The position numbers were made by a program, and so were the translations under genes. Source: Chaetoderma sp. LZ-2023a (taxonomy: Eukaryota > Mollusca > Caudofoveata > Chaetodermatida > Chaetodermatidae). From it: a stretch of DNA of 64,000 bases. This document shows positions 59,101 to 64,000 of the stretch, piece after piece (within the stretch, counting starts at the first letter, position 1; every line of letters starts with the position of its first letter). The DNA lies in the NCBI GenBank assembly GCA_034401795.1, contig CM067366.1, positions 83,872,147 to 83,936,146 on the forward strand, in the 5' to 3' direction. The notes below the pieces were generated by a model. That model saw nothing but the letters and a program-made list of their open reading frames with translations, ran no database searches and was not told the DNA's origin.

Positions 59101-62100
59101 TAGATCGGTTTTACTATCACTGTAAATGATGACATTGGTCTTTGACATTCCCATAGTATAGCCGTTGTCTGCAGCATATGCAGCAATAAAAGAAACAACT
59201 GATTGGGAATCTGGACTGGTATATGGCGCAAGAGCTGTGAGATCATCCGCTGTTGTTGGAGCCGGTACTGGAATGTCACCAATATGAGCACCGATAACCA
59301 CTAATAATTTCAAAATATTTGACAGAATATAATTTACATTGTAAAGAAGTTATTTTATCAGGCCTTATCTAGTGGCAGAAATAGATCAAAAGAGGGGCAT
59401 TGTGAGAAGAGGGGCATTGTGAGGAGTGGTGGGAACCTACATTAAAAGAACATTCCTATTCAGTAGCAGTACATACATTTGCATAATTACAAGACAGACA
59501 TTGGGATATACATTAGCTTGCTAGAGGTGTGGTAGCAGGGAGGTGTGAAATTCATTCTTTTGTATTGACCAGATAAGCAGAGCAGCTAGAATGGTCAGTT
59601 AACCCCACCAATCATTCAGTCTATATCATTCTGAATTTTCAGAATGTTGATTTCACTGTTGCTAAATCTTGTCCCTGTTGAACATTTTGAAACAAAATTG
59701 ACTGAAACAGATGTAACTTGCATTCAAGCTACTGAGAGATGTCTGTATTTCTCTCCCTTTTAACCAGCTCTTTGAGATGTATAACGTGTAACAACTATTT
59801 AAGTAACGTAGATATGGAGTAAAATGGGTTAATGTTTTGCATCTCTACAGACATGACAGGCCAGATAAAACATTTTATATGATGTACAAAATATCATGTT
59901 GAGGATTTTTGTTAATAATTTTGTTACGGCAGCAACAGCTTAATCTAGTCAAATTAGTTTCAAAACATTTAACAGGTTTTATGGCCATTCTCTTAAAATA
60001 ATGACTACATGTAATTAGCCCATTTCACCAAAAAAAATATTTTAGGTAGGCTTTGAAAGTGTTATCTAATGATTTGTCTAAACGTATTGTTGCCTTACTT
60101 TCAGTCAAATTAATTTTAAAATAAGCAGCAAACGTTTATCTGTAATATGTAGCAACAGCATATGTGTAGAATGGCAAAGAGCAATGATTTGATAACTATA
60201 AGTATTGATTCAAGGCGAAAATTCAAAAAGGGCTTGAAAAAGGGCTTGAAACCACATGGTATTTTTAATGTGTATAAGCACAAGCCCAAATCCCTCTTTG
60301 GACTAAAAGGCTTAAAGCACATTTGCAAGCACTTTCAAAAAGGGCTTAAGCCAAGTCAAGCCCTAAGCCCAAAGTGCTTCGCCCCATGCCTGACATGTAC
60401 CATGTTGCCGTGCTCAAAACACGATTTCAAGGGGCAGAAAAGGCACAACATAAGTTTTAATGAACAATTTATATTAAATACAGTATCATACTACTCATGC
60501 CATCATTCTATATTGTCCAGTACTGTGAAGCCCTAAAAGCCCACCTACCATTCAAAAATCTTGAATTCACAGAAATCGTATCGAATCGAAGCTTAGTGGC
60601 AATATCAACCTGAATCCTCGAAGCTTTGCAGGGCCCTAGGATATAGGTACAACATGTACCTTGACCAACAGAATCGATAGGGAGGTGTTGCATGAGGGCA
60701 GACATTATTATGTCTGAGATTGGTTTGGACACTAAAACAGTTCATTGCTGGTGCTGTGAGGTGCAGATACACATCCATTTCTCAGGATCTTAACTCTTAG
60801 CACTCTGATGTCAAAATTTTAAATTTTCAAATCAAATTAAAAGATCAACTGGTGTTCATTTTTAAACAAATTTGGTGGAAGATGGTGCTGTCATAGTCAG
60901 CAACATCGTCCATCAGTTGTTGAAAAATGTACACCAATTTCATTGTTTCTGGCACAGTAAAAAGATAGAATGTTGACATCACAGGTCAAGTTCGACTCGC
61001 TAATTATAGTCACTTTCATGGTTTACTGAACATGCGCAGTCACTATGCCAAGCTGAACACTGAATAGTTAACTATAATGCGTTGGTTCCCGATTCCCCAT
61101 TGAATTACTATTGGGGAAAAGTTGGAGGCGGGTACCAGTCTCCATTAACACTTTCTGTCATCTGTTTTGATGACCTACGAAAATGGGTTATTTTTGTCCG
61201 CTAACACATCAAAAAGCGTCCCTATGACATAAAGTGGAAAGGAATAGGGACTTCGGAACATTGACATACAATGGGAAAGCATAATTTCATCAAACCTAAG
61301 TTATTTAGTGAAATATTTACACTTTTATATGCATTTATTTGTGACAAGCGATTGGTGTTCCCCACTTTGAAATTTACGCAAATATCGCACTAACCATCTG
61401 AACTGAGCTCGGGTGCTCGGTTGACAATAGTGGACTAGCTAATTAACTATTTGAAGTTTGACTGGTATTCTAGTTAGCTATAGCTAACTATGGTTAGGAG
61501 TCGAACTTGACCAGAGTGGTAAGGGTTAATTGTGTGCCCTTTCAAATGCATTTGGTTCACTGGTCTTTGTATTGCCCAGTCCACTCTTATCATACACAAA
61601 TATACATCATCAAGTGATTGTCCAGAGTACAATGTACAGTTCAATATTACCTGGTCTAATGGCAGCCATTTACATGATAGTGTAAACCTTGGCGCACACA
61701 CAGATGGATAATCAGGTGGATACTGGAAATCCAGAACAAGGTGTGGCAGATGCTGCACTTCTCTCTCAGCTTGACCTGCAAGAAACTGTCTGTTAATTCT
61801 GGTACTTAACCCTTACTAGTTGCGTAAAAATTTTTAATTTTCAAATTAAATTAAAAGATGAACTGGTGTTCATTTTTCAACAAATTTGGTGGGAGATGGT
61901 GCTGTCGCAGACAGCAACATCTTCCAGCAAAATTGTTGAAAAATGTGCACCAGTTTCTTTGATACTGACACAGTAAAAGATACAATATTGACATCAGTGT
62001 GCTAAGGGTTAAGACAGATTCATATTCTGTTTCCTCTATCAGGATAACATGTCTTGGTCACATGACATTTTAAGATTTTTATTATCAAAGCAGTCAGAAC

Positions 62101-62673
62101 GGGTCTCTGCAATGGTTTTCAGAAATGCCCACTTACATACTTGTATAGGTCATTCATGTGGCAAAATTTCAAGAATAGTCTTCTCTTGGGCTACAAATGG
62201 ACATTCACTTCACAAAAAGCTATCTTGATAGTGCCCAATCTTGATCATTAAAGAAGTAATCTATTTGTCAAAGTTTTGATTCATTGAATCTTGAGCACAA
62301 AGGAGTGTGACCAACAAACCTGCCTTGAGCAGTGAATGGAACAAAGTGTGCGATACAGATATACATGTAACTACATGTAAATGCAAGGCAGGTGATTATT
62401 CTGAAAAGTGTTACGGAAAAATGTTGCTGCCCAATACATGTGGCAACAGCTTTCACAAACAGTACCTTACAAATGGGCACCTGCCTTTCTTCTACGTACA
62501 ACATTTAAGTTGTATGTGGTGCACCACACCGTTGTCAAAATTTGTATCACAGAAATTTGACATCTGGCATCATAGAATTTACATGCATGTATGTGTACAT
62601 TTTCAGACACATACTGGTATATATATATATATATATATATATTGTAACAGCAAGACATTTCAAATATGGAGAG

Positions 62674-62718
<45 letters not shown>

Positions 62719-63033
62719 AGAGAGAGAGCAGTGCATAGCGAGAAATCGGTCCTTCCATTACATTGTACCGCAGTGGTAAACTTTTTTTAATATTCTTCAC
62801 TATCTATATCAATTAAATTTGACATTACGTGGTCTCTCATTTAACTTACAAGCATTAGGTCCATCAGTCGTCACATAAAATGGCTGTGGTAGCTCGAGAC
62901 ATAGACGGAACTGTCCACCAGGATCATTGTCACCCAGATGCGCCTCACTGATTCCAATCGGTGTAAATATCTGTTCATCATATATACTTTCCAATGCCAA
63001 TAGTTCATCAGTTTGCTCCTCAACGTCGGTCAT
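46806..63033 (-). CDS. RNF14: RNF14, RWD-RING-IBR-RING E3 ubiquitin ligase, complete gene (six coding exons)
   Basis: Coding exons (minus strand): 63033-62850, 61775-61651, 56000-55521, 53127-52899, 49695-49523, 46991-46806. All introns are GT-AG and phases agree; the 1,377 coding bases give 458 residues, against 474 in human RNF14. The RWD domain spans about residues 5-130. RING1 ligands are C205, C208, C223, H225, C228, C231, C250, C255. IBR ligands are C294, C299, C314, C317, C322, C325, H330, C335. RING2 has C389/C392, catalytic C402 in DGCNKMTC, then C407, C410, C415, C418. In RBR ligases this Cys carries a ubiquitin thioester; RNF14 acts on crosslinked or stalled translation factors and as an androgen-receptor coactivator in mammals. 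The tail (EGVDLDEDEIPDFD) is acidic. In-frame stops precede the ATG. Introns are loaded with MITEs. Confidence 0.96.
47077..47267. repeat. Family A MITE in RNF14 intron 5
   Basis: CTGGAATGATTGGCTCAG and CTAGACATTCCAGTAG arms; the right end GAGGTTAACATTAAATGG runs to TTAA at 47264-47267. Confidence 0.7.
47526..47639. repeat. Family B-type palindrome, duplicated block 1
   Basis: The hairpin TTTGACTGAAAGCTGTTGG/CCAACAACTTTCAGTCAAA sits inside a 114-bp block identical to 48738-48851. Confidence 0.9.
47750..48125 (-). repeat. Family B dispersed repeat, inverted copy
   Basis: GCTATGCCACGCCCATCTC, ATTTCCAGAAATCTATACAG and several ATGACATCAT motifs are the complement of the copy at 1490-1990. Confidence 0.75.
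48184..48230 (+). ncRNA. Second hammerhead-ribozyme-like motif
   Basis: The core CTGATGA (48191-48197) is perfect and GAAA is at 48216-48219. The bases AGCT (48219-48222) make the short self-complementary helix III; U48223 is the predicted cleavage nucleotide. Stem I pairs AC (48189-48190) with GT (48224-48225), then TTT (48184-48186) with AAA (48228-48230) across an internal loop. Stem II (GCGCA/TGTAC) is imperfect with extra bases, so the copy may be decayed. Penelope-type elements often carry CTGATGAAG...GAAAGCTT. Confidence 0.4.
48550..48650. repeat. Family B core palindrome
   Basis: TTTTGAAACAAATTTGACTGG, GCTGTTGCTGCC and AGTAGTTTCAAACTATTCAAAAG are diverged arms of the family hairpin. 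Confidence 0.6.
48738..48851. repeat. Family B-type palindrome, duplicated block 2
   Basis: Identical over 114 bp to 47526-47639, in the same orientation, within the same intron. Confidence 0.9.
49307..49502. repeat. Family C MITE beside the exon 5 donor
   Basis: CTAACCCTTACCACTCTG and (reversed) TTAACCCGTAACACTATG ends; inner arms TTTTGGTGGACAATGTTG/ATCATCCACCAAA. Its right end at 49502 is about 15 bp from the RNF14 exon 5 donor. Confidence 0.75.
49523..49695 (-). CDS. RNF14: RNF14 coding exon 5 (linker helix, RING2 start)
   Basis: ELKKLRDQYLDADEDARVSL and EKRYGRQTLKRAVEE match the RNF14 linker; CPKCG gives the first two RING2 ligands. The donor is CAG/GTATAT. A family C MITE ends only about 15 bp beyond the donor. 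Confidence 0.95.
50290..50610 (-). repeat. Family B dispersed repeat, inverted copy
   Basis: TTAGCATTGCCCCACCCATC, ATTTCTGGAAAACTACATG and the hairpin AACTAATTTGACTGGGTGC/GTTAAATTAGTTTCAAC. Confidence 0.7.
50626..50785 (+). repeat. (CAATTCCAATTC)n simple satellite, cluster 1
   Basis: Repeated TCAATTCCAATTCCAC and ATTTTATCAATTCC words. Confidence 0.8.
50806..51019. repeat. Family A MITE
   Basis: TTAA at 50806-50809 and 51016-51019; starts AACCCTTTAATGCCC; core GACTGGCTCAGTTATAG diverged. Confidence 0.75.
51730..51945. repeat. Family A MITE, diverged
   Basis: TTTACCACTGGAATTACTGG, CTCAATTATCCAGCTAGCC and TGGTAAATTTTCAAAAATAG. Confidence 0.65.
52265..52445 (-). repeat. (GGAATTGAATT)n simple satellite, cluster 2
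   Basis: The same word family as at 50626-50785, mostly in the opposite sense (TGGAATTGAATTGGAATTG), 1.6 kb away. Confidence 0.8.
52533..52855. repeat. Family A MITE with partial internal duplication
   Basis: TTAAAGGGATAATGGTC at the left and ACCATTAAAGGGTCAA at the right. The AATAGTCTTCTCTTGGC arm occurs in addition to TCTCTTGGCCTACAAATG, making it longer (323 bp) than other copies. Confidence 0.7.
52899..53127 (-). CDS. RNF14: RNF14 coding exon 4 (IBR)
   Basis: VRDLVPAEVFSRYDDMLLQT is followed by the IBR zinc ligands (CPRQTC, CPSCGYVFCVLC, H, C) and the family signature LTYHGVSPC. It ends in phase 1 at GTAAGT. Confidence 0.95.
53160..53400. repeat. Family A MITE, diverged, next to RNF14 exon 4
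   Basis: CCCATTTGCAGGCCAAGCG, CTGGCTCGGTTAATGAGCC and AGTAGCATAATTTCAAAAAT. Confidence 0.65.
53418..53656. repeat. Family A MITE, best-preserved copy
   Basis: The left end is TTAACCCTTTAATGGTC and the right (reversed) TAACACTTTAATGGCC. The core GACTGGCTCGATAACCGAGCC with CCAGTCATTCCAGTGG is a near-perfect palindrome, with matching outer arms TTGAAAATTTACCACTGGA. It is 239 bp and non-coding. Confidence 0.9.
53992..54866 (-). repeat. 44-bp minisatellite, about 20 copies, in RNF14 intron 3
   Basis: The plus-strand unit is GCATGAACTGACTGGCAGAT then GGTTGTGACTGGAGAATACATGTA. Units differ at few sites (GG/GA in GGCAGA, TACA/TCCA). Because 44 is not a multiple of three and no phase has a stop, all three minus frames stay open over most of the array, giving spurious frames of 187-353 codons. 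It sits between exons 3 and 4 and is not a gene. Confidence 0.95.
54919..55018 (+). repeat. (CA)n microsatellite
   Basis: About 50 CA units with a few CG changes at the right end. Confidence 0.95.
55080..55395 (+). repeat. Family B repeat with well-preserved core
   Basis: GAAACTAATTTGACTGGGC, GCTGTTGCTGCCATAGGC, AGCACCCAGTCAAATTAA and ATTCAACAG form the hairpin; the flanking GGAAATTCATAGTCAG and AAATGGAAAGGTCCATTGG blocks follow. Confidence 0.8.
55521..56000 (-). CDS. RNF14: RNF14 coding exon 3 (RWD end, linker, RING1)
   Basis: The acceptor is TTTGTTCACAG. The exon starts LSRLCRHLDTLWEDNSG (RWD C-terminus) and carries all eight RING1 ligands (CNVC, CKHVYCKMC, CPDEKC). The donor is CAG/GTATGT. 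A 35-base G run lies about 70 bp upstream of the acceptor on the plus strand (poly-C in gene sense). Confidence 0.95.
56069..56103 (+). repeat. Homopolymer G run, 35 bases
   Basis: An uninterrupted G tract, preceded by GGGGGA, lies about 70 bp upstream (gene sense) of the RNF14 exon 3 acceptor. In the pre-mRNA it is poly-C. Confidence 0.9.
56125..57255 (+). mobile_element. Tandem-core repeat element (pearl/Helentron-like), copy in RNF14 intron 2
   Basis: The left end AAGGCCAAGAGAGC then CGCTCACCTGG resembles the element at 30370. The interior is a duplication: 56285-56590 and 56944-57215 share GATTGATCCACGATGGC-like, GGTCTGGAGAAGTCGTTTT and GATCATATTTCATGAG blocks, about 660 bp apart. CCAAGATGGC recurs about five times. 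No 3' hairpin is found near 57255, so it is probably truncated. Confidence 0.55.
57659..57861. repeat. Family A MITE
   Basis: TTAA at 57659-57662 and 57858-57861; GTCCATTTGTAGACAAAT, ACTGGAATGACTGGATCG and GTCTTCTCTTGGTCTGCA. Confidence 0.7.
57900..59325. repeat. Family B core palindrome split by a LINE
   Basis: The left half GTTGCAGAATATTAAAAC to GCTAATGATAGCAATATC (57908-57958) and the right half AATAATTTCAAAATATTTGACAG (about 59302-59325, given loosely) would form one family B hairpin if the LINE between them were absent. Confidence 0.5.
57966..59287 (-). mobile_element. I/Jockey-like LINE, copy 2, 5'-truncated
   Basis: The minus strand begins at GAHIGDIPVPAPTTADDL (ADD active-site box) and continues ALAPYTSPDSQSVVSF, GMSKTNVIIYSDSKTDLQKS, AGFHGKNGLNP and CLLCMDAAD near 58240. 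It ends with the same GGCGGGATCTACATTATC and AAGAAGAAGA tail as copy 1 (57966-57990). Several frameshifts are present (for example near 58860 and around 58250). It lacks the SINE-like insert of copy 1. Confidence 0.85.
59326..60785. other. RNF14 intron 2 sequence with minor repeats
   Basis: Family B half-arms occur near 59680-59715, 59920-59975 and 60090-60125. At 60225-60385, AAAAAGGGCTTGA/AAGCCC words repeat and make a lysine-rich frame that is not a gene. Confidence 0.5.
60790..61529. repeat. Family C MITE interrupted by another inverted-repeat element
   Basis: The left end TTAACTCTTAGCACTCTGA at 60790 and the right end GAGTGGTAAGGGTTAA at 61529 are family C termini; the hairpin AACAAATTTGGTGGAAGATG/CATCGTCCATC lies at 60868-60915. 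The right arm is split by the element at 60984-61512. Confidence 0.75.
60984..61512. mobile_element. 529-bp inverted-repeat element nested in a family C MITE
   Basis: GGTCAAGTTCGACTC (60984) is mirrored perfectly by GAGTCGAACTTGACC (to 61512). The next bases also pair loosely (CTAATTATAGT versus CTAACCATAGT). No transposase is present, and no clear target duplication is visible at the junctions, so the superfamily is open. Confidence 0.7.
61651..61775 (-). CDS. RNF14: RNF14 coding exon 2 (RWD centre)
   Basis: The acceptor is TTTCTTGCAG. Residues include LDFQYPPDYPSVCAPRFTLS, the YPP-Y-P motif typical of RWD domains. The donor is CAG/GTAATA, phase 0. Confidence 0.95.
61806..62012. repeat. Family C MITE, best-preserved copy
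   Basis: TTAA at 61806-61809 and 62009-62012. Ends are AACCCTTACTAGTTG and (reversed) AACCCTTAGCACACTGATG; inner arms TTTTTCAACAAATTTGG and complement around GATGGTGCTGTC/GACAGCAACATC. CCCTT ends with TTAA fit piggyBac-type MITEs. Confidence 0.85.
62070..62258. repeat. Family A MITE, diverged
   Basis: AGGTCATTCATGTGGCAAAA, AAGAATAGTCTTCTCTTGG and ACAAATGGACATTCAC are right-arm blocks of the family. Confidence 0.6.
62620..62729 (+). repeat. (TA)n and (GA)n microsatellites in RNF14 intron 1
   Basis: TA units at about 62620-62642 and GA units at 62678-62729 with two CGAG interruptions. Open frames across them are artefacts. Confidence 0.9.
62850..63033 (-). CDS. RNF14: RNF14 coding exon 1 (RWD start)
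   Basis: It encodes MTDVEEQTDELLALESIYDE, the conserved RWD opening, and ends in phase 1 at a GTAAGT donor (62849-62844). TGA and TAA lie in frame just upstream of the ATG, which fixes the start. Confidence 0.95.
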
Positions 63034-63235
63034 CGTGCCACCAAGTAGTTATCATGCATGTTTCACTATTACATGTAAAACAAAAACAGTACAAGCATAG
63101 CAGTTTGTACATTAATGGAATTGAAATGGTTTAGATTCAAAGAAGTTACGTGTATTAATATAGTTACTTAAACGACCAAAAATGTATGAGCGACCACCTG
63201 CCATGTCTGCAGAATAACACCTTTTTAGATCTTTT

Positions 63236-63473
63236 TTAACCATTTAATGGTCATACCGGCCAAAACAGGCCTCTGTTATGGTCTAGTGGAATGTCCACTT
63301 ACAGGTCAAGAGAATACAATCTTTTTTAATTCACCACTGGAATAACTGGGTCAATAACCGAGCCAGTCATTAGTGATAAATTTTCAAAAATTTAACTCTC
63401 TTGACTTGTAAATGGACATTTAATTGGTAGATATTTAAATTTTCTTGAGTAAATTTTACCATTAAATGGTTAG
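63236..63473. repeat. Family A MITE upstream of RNF14
   Basis: TTAACCATTTAATGGTC at the left and ACCATTAAATGGTTAG at the right, with core ATAACTGGGTCAATAACCG and AGCCAGTCATTAG. Confidence 0.8.
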
Positions 63474-63489
63474 CCTTATCTGTGGCTGC

Positions 63490-63614
63490 TTCACAAAGGT
63501 GAGTAGGCTACATCCTGTTGTAAAGTATACAACTGACCAATCAGAATGCTGTATTTGACACATATGCTGTAATTAAGTACCCTACATGTACTGTACTTTA
63601 GCCCCCTTTGTGAA
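63490..63614. repeat. Short inverted-repeat element (MITE-like)
   Basis: TTCACAAAGG (63490) and CCTTTGTGAA (63614) are perfect ends; inner arms GGCTACATCCTG and CCCTACATGTAC pair poorly. CCAATCAG lies inside, about 0.5 kb upstream of the RNF14 start, but promoter use is not shown. Confidence 0.5.
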
Positions 63615-63659
63615 ACTGGTGTCTGAAGTATTTGAACATGCTGCTGCACTGTAACTTGA

Positions 63660-64000
63660 GCTAAAATGTTAATGTGGAAAAAACTAAGTTGTTACCAAGA
63701 TCACAATGACGTTGACATTTTGACTGAAAGGACATTGTATTACACTCATTAAAAGGGAACATGTCTCAAAGTTGACCTAAATGTAAAATGGTAATGATGA
63801 AAAAAGCTTTTACCAATTGATGTCACAATGACGTTGACCTTTTGCAGGGTTCATACAGCCAGCCATCAGATGTTTTCATTCAAGGACTTTCATGCCCAAG
63901 ATTTTCAAGGTCCCGAAATAAAGGGAGGGGGCTGGGATGTGAAATCCCCTGACAATGCAGGAATGGCCTGATAATACAACTCATAAGGAGTTCCGAGAGG
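63660..64000. other. Non-coding edge with a two-unit tandem repeat
   Basis: TCACAATGACGTTGACATTTTG near 63702 recurs as TCACAATGACGTTGACCTTTTG near 63824 (given loosely), a period of about 122 bp. No gene is seen. Confidence 0.5.

Noticed and set aside
60162-60536. Lysine-rich 124-codon plus frame
   Set aside because: Built from repeated AAAAAGGGCTTGA words inside an RNF14 intron; no domain and no splice context.
62307-62790. Frames ending in Arg/Glu or Ser/Leu repeats
   Set aside because: They read through TA and GA microsatellites within RNF14 intron 1.

Overview
This is animal nuclear DNA, AT-rich and crowded with transposable elements. It holds spliced genes with GT-AG introns, many retroelements, short inverted-repeat (MITE-like) elements, minisatellites and microsatellites. 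No operon, bacterial gene or CRISPR array was seen. The element mix (DIRS, Penelope-like, CR1-like, Tx1-like and I/Jockey-like LINEs, pearl/Helentron-like tandem-core repeats, frequent ACATGT) fits a marine invertebrate such as a mollusc, brachiopod, hemichordate or lancelet. The sequence alone does not settle the phylum.

Two host genes are supported, both on the minus strand. The first coding exon of UNC50 lies at 394-647, and the rest of that gene is beyond the left edge. A complete RNF14 gene (RWD plus RING-IBR-RING E3 ubiquitin ligase) runs from 63033 down to 46806 in six coding exons with clean splice sites. They join into a 458-residue protein with every zinc ligand and the catalytic cysteine.

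The 46 kb between the two genes is a graveyard of mobile elements. From left to right: palindromic MITEs (0.9-3 kb); a 170-bp tandem repeat (3.25-3.86 kb); a decayed CR1-like LINE (3.9-6.0 kb); a Penelope-type GIY-YIG endonuclease next to a hammerhead-ribozyme-like motif (6.0-6.4 kb); a CR1-like LINE inserted into a related LINE (8.3-9.5 kb); an I/Jockey-like LINE that seems to sit in ORF1 of a Tx1/L1-like LINE (10.0-18.4 kb); an internally deleted LINE with a PHD finger (18.9-20.3 kb); a decayed RT fragment (23.0-24.1 kb); two broken DIRS-type elements (25.3-32.3 and 37.3-44.4 kb); VNTRs; and a 2.3-kb TA-flanked inverted-repeat element whose end is 15 bp from the RNF14 stop codon.

RNF14 introns carry many more elements: about ten copies of one TTAA-ended palindromic MITE, a 20-copy 44-bp minisatellite, a tandem-core pearl/Helentron-like repeat rich in AAGATGGC motifs, a second copy of the I/Jockey-like LINE, and a second hammerhead-like motif. 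The exons themselves are intact, so the gene looks functional despite this load.

No convincing new multi-gene system was found. The best leads are the two hammerhead-like motifs, the TE-derived RNF14 3' region, the three-frame-open minisatellite and the nested-element structures.
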